A DNA stretch of 58,673 nt from Deinococcus planocerae (GTDB taxonomy: Bacteria > Deinococcota > Deinococci > Deinococcales > Deinococcaceae). Location: positions 65,001-123,673 of the forward strand of contig NZ_PNOR01000009.1 in NCBI RefSeq assembly GCF_002869765.1, in the 5' to 3' direction. Within the stretch, counting starts at the first letter, position 1. Every line of letters begins with the position of its first letter. Both the position numbers and the translations under genes were made by a program. The notes under the pieces were generated by a model. The model did not search any database. It saw only the letters and a list, made by a program, of their open reading frames with translations, and was not told where the DNA came from. This document shows positions 41,445-50,548 of this stretch, piece by piece.

Positions 41445-42793
41445 TCAGCCCACCCCCACCTTGAGCTTGAAGGTGATCTTCGCCTGCCCCCCTGCTGGAA
41501 CGTCCACCCGGCGCTCCACGTTGACCTGCGTCCCCTGCACCGCCTGACCGTCCACCGCCAACGCGCGGCCGTACACCTGCTCCCGGACCTGGACCCTCGT
41601 GGGCCGGGTCTTCGTACTCGTCAGGGTGTAGGTCACCTGATAGGTCGTGCTGAGCACCTTTCCGGCGGGGTCCTTCTCCTGGCCCAGCCGTTTGACCCTC
41701 CGCTCGTAGCGCAGTTCGTTGTCCGCCCCCACGCCCCCAGGTCGAGGTCCACCGCCCGCCCCGCCTGGGCGGCGGGCAACAGGACGGCTCCCACGGGAAC
41801 ACCTTCCTCCCGGACGGAGAGCGGGCCACTGGGCAAAGCCGTGTCCGGCGTGAATTTGTAGTGGCGGCTCGCCCGGCCCTGTCGCTCCTGCGGATCGAAA
41901 TACGTGCTGATGCTGTCGTAGCGGGTGAAGCCGGTGATCTTCGGCTGCACGAAGGGCAAGGTCAGGGTCTCGCCCCGGTCCAGCTTCAGGCCACCGGCGA
42001 GCGTGTAGCGTTGCAGGCCGCGCAGTTCACCCGCGCTGGTGACAGGTCTGGTCGCCACACTCAAGTGGGCGGTTCCAGCGGTCGGCAGGGGCGGCGGGGC
42101 CGGGGTCGCCTGGGCCGCTCCCGTCTGACCCGCCACGGCGAAGGTGCGGACGTCACCCGCGAACAGGTCCACCTGCCGCGCGTCAAAAGCCTCGCCCCCC
42201 AGGTTGCGAATCTCGGCGAGCGCCGCCAGCCGGGCCTGGGCACCGGCCGCCTCCAGCTCGTAGAGGGGGGACCACGACAGCGCCTGGGTGCGGTAGCTCA
42301 CCTCCCCGGACACCTGCCCCTGTCCGGCCACCTCGAAGCGCGCCGCGACGCCTCCCTGGAACCAGTCGAGGGGTGGCGGGCTGGTGAAGGCCAGTTCGTC
42401 GCGGCGGACGTTCAGGAACTCGCCGGACACGAGCCGCACCAGCAGGTCGGGGGCGCGGACGAGGGTGCCGTCCAGCGCGGGCTGCCCGGTCCGCAGCACC
42501 TTCACCGCCTGGCCCTCCTGGGTGGTGAGCCAGTCGAGGTCGGTGGGCAGGGTTTGGATGCGGACGAGTGGCGCCCCGAAGAAGCTCAGACTGCCCGGCT
42601 GCACGAGGGACCAGGCTTCCCGTGTGAAGGTCAAGCGGTGGGCGGCCGTGCCCCCCGAGGCGGTCAGCGTGACGGGTTCCCGCACTTCGGCGAACGTGGA
42701 GTAGAGGCGCAGGTCGGTGGCCCCAGCGTGGGCGCACAACCCTAGGGCGAGGACCAGACCGGACAGGGACAGGCGGCGCGGCATGGCGGACAT
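41445..42793 (-). pseudogene. Secreted DUF4139-type protein split by a frameshift at a G run
   Basis: Frame 1 from the ATG at 42793 gives a signal peptide and about 350 residues with YRTQALSWSPLYELEAAG and AEIRNLGGEAFDARQVDLFAGDVRTFAV, the DUF4139 pattern. Near 41726-41738, in two runs of five G (minus strand), the sense moves to another frame. It continues from VGADNELRYERRVKRLG to KITFKLKVGVG and ends at 41445. One missing G would restore LGGVGADNEL. The downstream frame also has its own GTG at 41732. Sequence error, phase variation or decay are all possible. Confidence 0.75.
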
Positions 42794-42905
42794 CCTGTCA
42801 TGCGGGGGCCGGCGTCGCCGCTGAAATTAGGCAATGGCGCGGGTCCAGTGGTTCGCCAGGGAGGCGCCAGCCCCACACGGGCAGCCATCTTGTCCGTAAA
42901 GTCTT

Positions 42906-44237
42906 CTACGGCTCCCGCACCACCGCGAGCCCGTCCGGCGCCGTGAACACCGCGTAGTTGCCGCCGTGCAGGGTCGGCCCGAAGCCCGCCCAGGGCAACC
43001 GGACCTGATACCGGGCTTTCTTTGTCCCCACGTCATAGGCCAGCAGGGAACCGCCCACCCGCCCGACGTACACCTTGTTCCCCCAGGCGTCCAGCCGGGA
43101 GACCTGCCCACCTCCCGGGATCACCAGCCCGGTTCCGGTCGGCATGGTCACCCCGTTCAGGCTCACGGGCGACCGGCCCGTGGTGGGAATCAGCCGCAGT
43201 TCCCCAGCCCGGCTCTCGAACAGCAGGTACTCCCCGACCGGGCCGAGCCGGCAGCGCCCGTCGTCCGGGGCGGCAAAGGTGCGAACTGGTTTCTGGGGCG
43301 TCTCGCCTGCGGCCCTGCCCGTGGCCTCGAACTGTCGCAGCCGCTGCCCGCACTGATCCAGCACGTACACGAAGGGCGCCGCGTAGAACGCCTCGTTGCC
43401 CGTGTGCTGAATCATGTTGCCGCCCGGACACTGGAAGTCCGCCGCGAGGTTGAGCTGGCGGCGCACCTTGCCAGAACGCAGGTCCACCCACTGCAACTGC
43501 GCGCGGTCATCTGGACCCGGGGCGCCGAAGTCCTTGACCAGCACCTGAGCGTCCCCGACCACGAGCGGGCCGACCGTCGCGCCGAAGCGGTAGAGCGGCT
43601 TGCCGGTGGCGTTGTCGAAGGCGTGCACTCCTGGAAAGTGCGGCTCGCCCCGGTAGGCGTTCCAGAACGCGACCCCCTGCACCGCGCCGCTGAACTCCGT
43701 CATCTCCAGTTCCTGAGCCTGCCAGCGGGTCTTGCCGGTCGCGCCGTCCAGGGCCATGACGCCGGGCGCGTCGTTCGGGGCCATCATTCCCGCCAGGGTG
43801 GTGACGTACAGCGTCCCCGCCTGCACCTTGATGTCGCGTACCTCGGTGGGCAGGGTCACGCGCCACTGCACCTGACCGTCCGAGGCGCGGCGGCGGGTGA
43901 GGACGCGCTTCTGGGTCAGGAGCACGCCGCTGTCCGTGGTCGCCATCACTCGGCCCGCGTCTGCCGCCTGCCAGACGAGCTTCCCGGTGGCGAGGTCACG
44001 CGCCTGCCAGACGCCCTTCGACAGGGACAGCACCCGTGTGCCCGCCAGCCAGACGTTCTGTTCACCGGACTCGCTCCGGTCCACGGCCAGCGCCCAGAGG
44101 GGCCCCACTTCACGGACACCGTCGACGCGACCCACAGGGATCGGCCCCTGATAACCCTGCGGCCTCAGCAGTTGCGCTTCCCCCACGGAAGCCGCCAGCA
44201 GGGCCAATACGCCCCAGACCCGGAATCGTTTGTGCAT
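42906..44237 (-). CDS. Secreted PQQ-like beta-propeller protein
   Basis: 443 residues with a signal peptide (VWGVLALLAASVGEA) and PQQ-type blades: ARDLATGKLVWQA, ALDGATGKTRWQA, AFDNATGKPLYRFG and LRSGKVRRQL. Two Cys pairs suggest export. The ATG is six bases after TATCCT (44249-44244), so it is probably leaderless. Divergent from the Clp-N gene. Function unknown. Confidence 0.82.
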   Translation of the reverse strand: MHKRFRVWGVLALLAASVGEAQLLRPQGYQGPIPVGRVDGVREVGPLWALAVDRSESGEQNVWLAGTRVLSLSKGVWQARDLATGKLVWQAADAGRVMATTDSGVLLTQKRVLTRRRASDGQVQWRVTLPTEVRDIKVQAGTLYVTTLAGMMAPNDAPGVMALDGATGKTRWQAQELEMTEFSGAVQGVAFWNAYRGEPHFPGVHAFDNATGKPLYRFGATVGPLVVGDAQVLVKDFGAPGPDDRAQLQWVDLRSGKVRRQLNLAADFQCPGGNMIQHTGNEAFYAAPFVYVLDQCGQRLRQFEATGRAAGETPQKPVRTFAAPDDGRCRLGPVGEYLLFESRAGELRLIPTTGRSPVSLNGVTMPTGTGLVIPGGGQVSRLDAWGNKVYVGRVGGSLLAYDVGTKKARYQVRLPWAGFGPTLHGGNYAVFTAPDGLAVVREP

Positions 44238-44243
44238 GGCCTC

Positions 44244-44249
44244 AGGATA
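44244..44249 (-). promoter_or_regulatory. Leaderless -10 of the 42906-44237 gene
   Basis: TATCCT on the minus strand, six bases before the ATG at 44237. Confidence 0.45.
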
Positions 44250-44336
44250 GGCAGCCAGGGGAAGGGGGAGCGTCCACCCTACGATGGAGGCTCAAGCGCA
44301 GCTCAAGCCGACAAGGATGCCCAGGAGGATCATGCC

Positions 44337-45044
44337 GTGAACCGTTACGACGATCAGGCCCGACTCACCTTCCACTACGCCCGCGAGGAGGCCAACGCCC
44401 TGCGGCACGCCCAGGTCGGCCCCGAGCATCTGCTCCTCGGGTTACTGCGGGCCGAGGGCACTGGCCGCGACGTGCTCCTCGGGCTGGGAGCCGACCTCGC
44501 AGGAATGCGCCAGCAGGTCAGGGAACTGAGTCCCCCGGGCGAGGCCACCTCCCTCAACGACGTGCCCAACATCACCCCGCTCGCCCGCCGGGTCATGGAG
44601 GTCGCCTCGCAGGAGGCGAGGACGCTGGGCGCCCCCGTCACGTCCACGCCTCACATCCTGCTGGGCATCGTGCAGGTCGGGCAGCCCGTCACCCGGCACA
44701 TCCTCGCCTCCCTCGGGGTCGCCTCCCAGGTCATCGTGGACCGGGCGCGAGCCGCGCCTCTGGCCGCCCAGGCTGAGATGCCGATGGAGGATCAGGAGAG
44801 GAGACCACAGGTCGAGGCGCTGCGCCACCTGCTTGAAGAAACCCTGAGTCGGGATGGCACGCCGCCCGCCGGGATGACGGAGGACGAGGTGGCCGCTCTG
44901 GTGATCGAGGGTGGGGACCCCAGCCTCATCGCCCTGTTCGAGGACGTGGTGTACCGCTGGGTCGCCGGGGACAGTCTTTCCGAGAACAGGAAGCACGCCG
45001 TCTTGCTGCACCTCGTCAACCACGCCCTGCGGCGGCGGGATTGA
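44337..45044 (+). CDS. Orphan Clp N-terminal-domain protein
   Basis: 235 residues. Residues 1-140 carry two Clp-N repeats (ARLTFHYAREEANALRHAQVGPEHLLLGLLRAEG and ITPLARRVMEVASQEARTLG..STPHILLGIVQ). No AAA+ ATPase follows. The helical C-terminal half is unassigned. Such ClpS/ClpC-N-like proteins can act as adaptors. The GTG start has a strong AGGAGG eight bases upstream. It stands alone among exported proteins but itself lacks a signal peptide. Confidence 0.85.
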   Translation: MNRYDDQARLTFHYAREEANALRHAQVGPEHLLLGLLRAEGTGRDVLLGLGADLAGMRQQVRELSPPGEATSLNDVPNITPLARRVMEVASQEARTLGAPVTSTPHILLGIVQVGQPVTRHILASLGVASQVIVDRARAAPLAAQAEMPMEDQERRPQVEALRHLLEETLSRDGTPPAGMTEDEVAALVIEGGDPSLIALFEDVVYRWVAGDSLSENRKHAVLLHLVNHALRRRD

Positions 45045-45223
45045 AGCTCCGTCCCCTCAAGGCCATGCACGCCCCAGGTGTGACAAAGACAGCCAGGTCT
45101 GCGCGGGAGGCTGGGGCCGGACAACCTGGGTGATCAAGACGACCGCCGATGGTTGTTGTCCACCCCCCTGCCATTCCAGCCCGGCTGCACCCAAAGGCGG
45201 AGGACCCGATCAGCTTCGTTCGC

Positions 45224-45229
45224 TACCGT
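45224..45229 (+). promoter_or_regulatory. Leaderless -10 of the 45236-47230 gene
   Basis: TACCGT, six bases before the ATG at 45236. Confidence 0.35.
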
Positions 45230-45235
45230 GCGGCC

Positions 45236-47230
45236 ATGCCACAACATCTGGGCCTGTGGTTGGGCCTCCTGACCTGTACAGCGGGTGCCACGTCCCTGCC
45301 CATCGAGCGGGTCCTCACCGGCCACATCGGCTGGACCACCGGCGCTGCCCTTTCTCCGGACAGTGGACAACTCGCCCTGGTTTCCCGCTCCGCCCTCTTC
45401 CTCACCGACCGCGCCACCGGGAAGCGAGTGAGCCTGGCCGGGCACACCGGCCCCATCACCGCCGTCACCTACACCCCCGACGGTCAGACGCTCTTCTCCG
45501 GGGGCAACGACGGCACCGTCCGCCGCTGGGACTCGGGGACAGGCCAACGCCGCTCCACCCTGCAAGCCTGCGGCTTCGTGAAGGACGCCCCGCAGTACCG
45601 CGAGCAGGTCACCACCCTGGCCGTCCGCTCTGCCTCGGACTTCGTGGTCGGCTGCGCCGGGCAGCTTCAGGTGTGGCGGGGGGGCCGCCTGGTCCGCACC
45701 GTCCCGGGCACGCTCGCCGCCTACAGCCCCGACGGGCAGCGGCTGGCGGTCGCGGACAGCGAGAGGCCCCTGAAGATGTACGACGCGGCGACCCTCAAGG
45801 TGCGGGCGACCCTGGCGCTGCCTCTTCTCCCGCGGCCCATCGACGTGTTCACCACGCCTGGCTCCCCCAGCGCCCTCGCCTTCTCACCGGACGGCTCGCG
45901 CCTCGCAGTGGCCTTCAGGGACTCCATGCCCAAGGTCGAGAACTTCATGGCCTCCGTGTACGACACCGGCACGGGCGAGAGGGTGTTCAATCTGGGGGGA
46001 CAGCCCGACTTCGTGGACGGCCTCGCCTACAGCCCGGACGGCCAGACCCTCGCCGCCACCGGACGCAGCAGCACCAAGCTCTACGACGCGAGGACAGGCA
46101 AGCAACTGCGCCTCCTTCAGCCTCCGAACACCCGCATCGGTGTGCTCGCCGTGGCGTGGACACCCGATGGCCGCAACGTGATCGCCACGAGTGTCAAGAA
46201 GGGGGCCGAGGTGCTCGACCTGACCGGCCAGGTGAGGCAGACCTACACGGTCCCAGACGACTCGGTGATGGCGCTCGCCTGGAACCCGGCCGGAACGCTG
46301 CTGGCGACGGGAGCGCGGGACGGCCGCATCCAGCTCTGGAAGGGAACAAGCCCAGCCCGGGGCTGGGCGGCCCACCCCGAGGGCGTGAACGACCTGAGCT
46401 TCTCGCCGGATGGCACGCGCCTGGCCTCGGGCGGGCAGGACGCCTTCCTGCGCCTGTGGGACACGCGGGGCCAGCCGGTCACCGCGCTGGGGCTGAAGTC
46501 CAACGGGGTCGGCTGGCCGCAGTTCTCCCGGGACGGTGGAACGCTGCTGTTCGGCGACTGGGTCGGGCTCTTCGCCGTCCGCACCGCGAGGCTCACCCGG
46601 CAGCCGAACTGGTCCATCCAACCCGTCGAGGCGGCGTTGTACAAGCAGGGAGGTCAGGCCGCCTACAACGATCCCCAGCGGTGGGTGGCCCTGACAGGTG
46701 GGGCGTACTGGCAATTCAAATCCTCAGGCGGCAGCACGTTTGCCCTGCGGCTGCTGCCCGATGGCCGCACGGTGCGGGAACTGTCCGCGGCATCGGGAGG
46801 GGCGGCGCTGAGCCAGTTCGACTCGGTGACGGGGAGGCTGACCAAAACCATCCTGACGGCTCCGAAGTTCGGAGACCTGTACGCCGCGGGTTTCAGCCCG
46901 GACGGCCGCCGTTTTGCCTCGGGCCGTGCGGACGGCAGCACCGAGGTCTGGGCCGTGGATCAACGCCTGGGCCTCCAGCGGCTCATGTCCTTTCCGGGAG
47001 AGGGCACCGTGGACCAGACAGTGTTCAGCCCGGATGGGCGACTGCTCGCCGCCCTACACGGGGACAGCGTGAACGTGTTCGACCTGGAGAAGGGGGTGGA
47101 GGTGGGGAGCTACCGGGGCTTGAGCGCCTCGACGCGGGCAGTAGCCTTCAACTCGGCGGGCACCTTGCTCGCCGTGGGCAGCGGCACGACGGAGCGCGGC
47201 GGAACGGTCACGGTGCTGCGGCTGAGGTGA
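45236..47230 (+). CDS. Secreted WD40-repeat protein
   Basis: 664 residues: a signal peptide (LGLWLGLLTCTAGA) and two stacked propellers with WD40-type blades such as LAGHTGPITAVTYTPDGQTLFSGGNDGTVRRWD and LSFSPDGTRLASGGQDAFLRLWD. It is a paralogue of the protein at 39417-41387. It ends 31 bp from a convergent exported-protein gene with a shared hairpin. Function unknown; a protein- or ligand-binding surface protein is likely. Confidence 0.85.
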   Translation: MPQHLGLWLGLLTCTAGATSLPIERVLTGHIGWTTGAALSPDSGQLALVSRSALFLTDRATGKRVSLAGHTGPITAVTYTPDGQTLFSGGNDGTVRRWDSGTGQRRSTLQACGFVKDAPQYREQVTTLAVRSASDFVVGCAGQLQVWRGGRLVRTVPGTLAAYSPDGQRLAVADSERPLKMYDAATLKVRATLALPLLPRPIDVFTTPGSPSALAFSPDGSRLAVAFRDSMPKVENFMASVYDTGTGERVFNLGGQPDFVDGLAYSPDGQTLAATGRSSTKLYDARTGKQLRLLQPPNTRIGVLAVAWTPDGRNVIATSVKKGAEVLDLTGQVRQTYTVPDDSVMALAWNPAGTLLATGARDGRIQLWKGTSPARGWAAHPEGVNDLSFSPDGTRLASGGQDAFLRLWDTRGQPVTALGLKSNGVGWPQFSRDGGTLLFGDWVGLFAVRTARLTRQPNWSIQPVEAALYKQGGQAAYNDPQRWVALTGGAYWQFKSSGGSTFALRLLPDGRTVRELSAASGGAALSQFDSVTGRLTKTILTAPKFGDLYAAGFSPDGRRFASGRADGSTEVWAVDQRLGLQRLMSFPGEGTVDQTVFSPDGRLLAALHGDSVNVFDLEKGVEVGSYRGLSASTRAVAFNSAGTLLAVGSGTTERGGTVTVLRLR

Positions 47231-47231
47231 C

Positions 47232-47261
47232 GGGGAAGACCCCAACGGGCATCCCTTCCCC
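47232..47261. terminator. Bidirectional hairpin between convergent genes
   Basis: GGGGAAG (47232-47238) pairs with CTTCCCC (47255-47261). The stem sits in the 31-bp gap between two converging genes and can be extended outward with a bulge. No U-run. Confidence 0.4.
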
Positions 47262-48137
47262 TCAGCGCGCCCCCTGGGTCATCAGGGTGGCGCGGTACGG
47301 TGAGGTCCCCGCCAGGATCAACAGGCCGACCCGTTCCTGGCCACCTCGGGTAAAGGACCAGACCGTCGAGGTGACCTGACCCACGTCCGCCCGGTTTACC
47401 AGCCGCCACCCGGCGGTTCGCAGTTGCGCCGCGTAGTGCTCGGTCAGGGCAGCCCGGTCCAGCCGCGTCTCGACGCGGGCAGTCTGGGTCACCTCGTCCC
47501 CACCGCCGCCACCTCCCTGCGGCCACACGGTGCTGCCCTCGGGCGCGACCAGCGTGGGCAGTTGCAGGAACAGGGACGCGGAAGGCGAGCGGGAACCCAT
47601 GGACTCGATCAGGCGCTCGGTGTCCACGCCCTGCTGCCGCCGCAGGGTGACCTGGGTGGTGCTCCCCACCGCGCGGGCGGACACCTGGACGAGCCGCGCC
47701 GGGTTCTTCTGGTACCAGGCCCGGTTAAGGATGGAGGTGCTGGGCTGGAACCCGCCCTGCGCCTCGTAGGGGCCGCCCAGCAGGCCCGTCGCCTCCTGCC
47801 ACCCGCTGCCGAGCGCCTTTATCAAGTGGGCTGACACCTGCTGGGGCGTCAGGGCCGTATCGAAGTACACGGCGGTCGTGGTGGGCGTGGCGCCCTGGCC
47901 AAAGGAGGTTTGCACCGTGCCGACGACGCGGCTCCCGGCGGGGAGGGCTACGCCCAGGTTCCCGGGGACCTGCCCCACCAGCACTTCCGTACCGCCCTGG
48001 TCCCCCGTCCAGTCGGGGCTGAGGAAGCGTTGCAGCAGTTCAGCCGCCGTGGGGGCGGGCCGGGGGGCAGGCGCGGACTGGGCGAGGACGGGCGTGAGGG
48101 CCAGCAGCCCCAGCAGGGGCAGCAGTTTGTGGGGCAT
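47262..48137 (-). CDS. Secreted protein of unknown function
   Basis: 291 residues: signal peptide (LLPLLGLLALTPVLA), then a mixed alpha/beta protein. Two similar half-domains are built around 'VYFDTALTPQQVSAHLIKALGSGWQEA' and 'TRLDRAALTEHYAAQLRTAGWRLV', each a strand-helix-strand unit ending in Gly-Trp. The Gly-rich linker GGGGGG lies near residue 212. The duplication suggests an internal repeat. No known family recognised. Confidence 0.75.
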   Translation of the reverse strand: MPHKLLPLLGLLALTPVLAQSAPAPRPAPTAAELLQRFLSPDWTGDQGGTEVLVGQVPGNLGVALPAGSRVVGTVQTSFGQGATPTTTAVYFDTALTPQQVSAHLIKALGSGWQEATGLLGGPYEAQGGFQPSTSILNRAWYQKNPARLVQVSARAVGSTTQVTLRRQQGVDTERLIESMGSRSPSASLFLQLPTLVAPEGSTVWPQGGGGGGDEVTQTARVETRLDRAALTEHYAAQLRTAGWRLVNRADVGQVTSTVWSFTRGGQERVGLLILAGTSPYRATLMTQGAR

Positions 48138-48382
48138 GGTTCAGCTTGTCCGGCCCCTCCTGACCCGGCGTGAGAGGGGCGTGAAGTGCTCAACCTCGGT
48201 TTCCCGAGCCCCTATAGGGCAGTCGCCGGGTAGTAGACGTACCGGGAATTGGGTTAAGGGGACGTGCGCTGAGGAGGCTCATCCCTCTCCACCCACGAGT
48301 TGCCGGACTCGACGGACCCAACCATCCGGCGTGGGCGTAGGGAGTTCTGCAACACGGCGCGCGGTTCCACCGCTTCTGTGCG

Positions 48383-49945
48383 CTACCTCTCCACCACACC
48401 TCGGGCGATGCCTTCCGCAATCCGCTCCCGGTACCTGTCCTCCTGGAGCGCCCCCGCTTCCCGCTCGTTCGTCATATACCCGACCTCAATCAGGGCAGCG
48501 GGCACGTTCGCCTTCCGCAGCACATAGAAGTTGTACTTGTCCTCAAACGTGACGCCCTCGTTCTTGGCCCCCGTCGAGGCTACCACCGCGGCTTGAACAC
48601 GGTCGGCGAGCTTGCGGGACTCCACGAGGAGGGAAGGACCGGCTTCCTGACGGGCGATAAAGGTTTCCACGCCCTGATCCGCCGGATTCCGCGGCGCATT
48701 GACATGGATGCAGATGAAGGCGTCGGCGGACGAGGGAATCCGCCGCACACGGTCCTGGAGGGACAGTTCGGTCTCATCGTTCCGCGTCAGGATGACCGTG
48801 ACCCCTTGCTTCTCCAGGCGCGCTTGAACCTTCTTAGCGATGTCGAGAACGACATCGTCTTCCCTCAGGTGGCCGTCCAGGCCAACCACGCCAGGATCAC
48901 GGCCGCCGTGGGCCGCGTCGAGCACCACCGTCAGGTGCTTCCCGCCCGGCGTGGAGGCGAGGGCCAGCGGTGGCGTGAAGGCCCCCAGCAGGGACGGAAC
49001 GAGGGCCAGGATGAGAATGCGGGGTCGTTTCATGGGGGTCTCCTTCGGTTCGATCAGGGCGTGGATGCGTTGCGAGAGGTGCGTGCTGCGCGCGGCCTGG
49101 CTGGTAAGGAGCGCTGGTCCGCCGTGCAGGGAGGGCTGGCCCTGCTGGACGAGCGTCAAGATGGCCTGCGCGAGGGTCAGGCAAGGGGCATGCTGCGCGG
49201 CCCACGCATCGCAGACCTCCTCGCTGGCATCGCGCCACGCGCGCAGGGCGACCCAGTTCAGGGGCTGGAACCAGAGGAGGTGCGTCAGAAACGACAACCC
49301 GAGGTTCCAGAGGGGATCACGCCGCAGGAGGTGCGCGCATTCATGGGCGAGGACCGCGTCGAGTTCAGCGGCGCTGAGGCGGCTCTGGACGTCGTGCGGC
49401 AGCAGGATGTAACGCGTGCCGAGGGCACAAGGGACGGGCAGGCGAGTCCAACACACTTCGATTCCGCCGCGTCGGCCGCTCCCGGCGACGAGGTGCTGAA
49501 GGTGGGCTCGTAGGTGCGGATCGTCCACGCGGCCGATGTACCGCCGCCGCACCACGATGTAAGCGGCACCGAAGCGGGTGACGGCGAAGATGATGCTGCC
49601 GAGCAAAAGAACCGCCACCCAGTCCACAGCGTGCGCATCGGGGGTGGCCGGGCCGACACCGACCTCACCGGTACGCTCACCGTCGATGGTTTCGCTCCGT
49701 CCTGCCGCCTGCCTATGGTGTCCACTCCTGGCAATGCCCTCGTGGAGGAGGACGGGCCCGGTGAGCGGCAGGGCCTGGCGGTGCAGTGGGGCGAGGGCGG
49801 ACGTGAGCAGTCCGGCGATCAGGGCGATACGCAGGGCGGCGTCGCGGATGAAGGCCGTTTGGAAGGTTGGAAGCCGCAGGAGGGCAAGCGTGAGGGCGAG
49901 GATGATGGTGCTGTGGAGGAGGTAGGTGGCGAGGAAGTCACTCAC
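48383..49945 (-). CDS. BlaR1-type M56 metalloprotease fused to an N-acetylmuramoyl-L-alanine amidase
   Basis: 520 residues. Residues 1-300 form an M56 peptidase: membrane helices, HECAH at 201-205, and a Glu in ASEEVCDAWA. One more helix (about 308-330) leads to an Amidase_3 domain (about 338-518) with all zinc and catalytic residues: His346 (DAAHGGRDPG), Glu362, His414 (FICIHVNA) and Glu487 (ALIEVGYMTN). BlaR1 normally ends in a penicillin-binding sensor; here the outside domain is a peptidoglycan hydrolase. A strong ribosome site (AAGGAGA) before Met305 suggests the amidase may also be made alone. It overlaps blaI by eight bases. Confidence 0.88.
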   Translation of the reverse strand: MSDFLATYLLHSTIILALTLALLRLPTFQTAFIRDAALRIALIAGLLTSALAPLHRQALPLTGPVLLHEGIARSGHHRQAAGRSETIDGERTGEVGVGPATPDAHAVDWVAVLLLGSIIFAVTRFGAAYIVVRRRYIGRVDDPHLRAHLQHLVAGSGRRGGIEVCWTRLPVPCALGTRYILLPHDVQSRLSAAELDAVLAHECAHLLRRDPLWNLGLSFLTHLLWFQPLNWVALRAWRDASEEVCDAWAAQHAPCLTLAQAILTLVQQGQPSLHGGPALLTSQAARSTHLSQRIHALIEPKETPMKRPRILILALVPSLLGAFTPPLALASTPGGKHLTVVLDAAHGGRDPGVVGLDGHLREDDVVLDIAKKVQARLEKQGVTVILTRNDETELSLQDRVRRIPSSADAFICIHVNAPRNPADQGVETFIARQEAGPSLLVESRKLADRVQAAVVASTGAKNEGVTFEDKYNFYVLRKANVPAALIEVGYMTNEREAGALQEDRYRERIAEGIARGVVER

Positions 49946-50324
49946 GCTTCGCCCGCTCGTCGAGGAGTGCCTGGAGCCGTTCGATTTCTTCGGGGCTGGC
50001 CTGACCCTGGGTAATGGCGGTGGTCATGAGGCGGAGGGCTGAACCGTCGAAGACGCGCCCGATCAGGTCCTTGACGGCGTGTTGTTCGACTTCTTCCTGG
50101 CTGATGGCGGCGGCGTAAAGGTGGCTGGGCTGGCCGGGATAGCGGGTGACGTAGCCCTTGTCCAGCATGCCTTGCAGGTTGGTCTGGATGGAGGTGTGAG
50201 CGGGTTTGGGGGTGTGGGGGAAGGCGGCGAGGATCTGTTTGATGGTGGAGGGGCCAAACCGCCAGAGAATCTTGAGGAGGGTGAGTTCGCGTTCCGTGGG
50301 GCCGGGGTGTGGGGGTCGGGCCAT
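49938..50324 (-). CDS. blaI: BlaI/MecI-family repressor
   Basis: 128 residues with the BlaI winged helix: PTERELTLLKILWRFGPSTIKQILAAFPHTPKPAHTSIQTNLQGMLDKGYVTR, then a helical dimerisation tail that in BlaI is cut by the partner protease. AAGGAG lies six bases before the ATG. It is co-transcribed with the M56-amidase gene (8-base overlap) and has two palindromic operators in its promoter. A beta-lactamase gene is absent, so the regulon is probably this pair itself. Confidence 0.92.
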   Translation of the reverse strand: MARPPHPGPTERELTLLKILWRFGPSTIKQILAAFPHTPKPAHTSIQTNLQGMLDKGYVTRYPGQPSHLYAAAISQEEVEQHAVKDLIGRVFDGSALRLMTTAITQGQASPEEIERLQALLDERAKRE

Positions 50325-50349
50325 GCGTGTCTCCTTGAACGCCAGGGTA

Positions 50350-50386
50350 TACGAGTTAACTCGTAATGTCTATGAGTTAACTCGTA
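50350..50386. promoter_or_regulatory. Tandem BlaI-type operators
   Basis: TACGAGTTAACTCGTA (50350-50365) is a perfect 16-bp palindrome. A second copy, TATGAGTTAACTCGTA (50371-50386), has one mismatch. Their centres are 21 bp apart, two helical turns, so two dimers would sit on one face. On the minus strand TAGACA (50372-50367) and TATACC (50351-50346) form a possible promoter inside them. Confidence 0.8.
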
Positions 50387-50404
50387 CCACCTCGTACGAT
50401 AGGC

Positions 50405-50548
50405 TTGTCGCGGCCGCCCTGGACACAGGAGAATCCTGAGCAGAACGCATGGCGACGGCTGTTGGTGACCTCGCCGCACAAAGCGCTGGGAGAGGCTATT
50501 TTCGACGCACGAGTGCGGGCACAGGGGGCTTCACGAGAAGCAGAGTGA
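50405..50548 (+). CDS. Possible small ORF divergent from blaI
   Basis: 47 residues from a TTG: an acidic/aromatic start (PPWTQENPEQNAWRRLLV) and an amphipathic helical end (ALGEAIFDARVRAQG). The composition looks coding, and it would share the tandem operators, but there is no ribosome site and the TTG is only four bases from a TACGAT -10-like box. No family known. Confidence 0.3.
   Translation: MSRPPWTQENPEQNAWRRLLVTSPHKALGEAIFDARVRAQGASREAE

Noticed and set aside
41633..41732. Extension of the DUF4139 first frame to 41633
   Set aside because: The tail after LGAWG is Arg/Thr/Ser-rich nonsense, whereas the neighbouring frame continues the domain.
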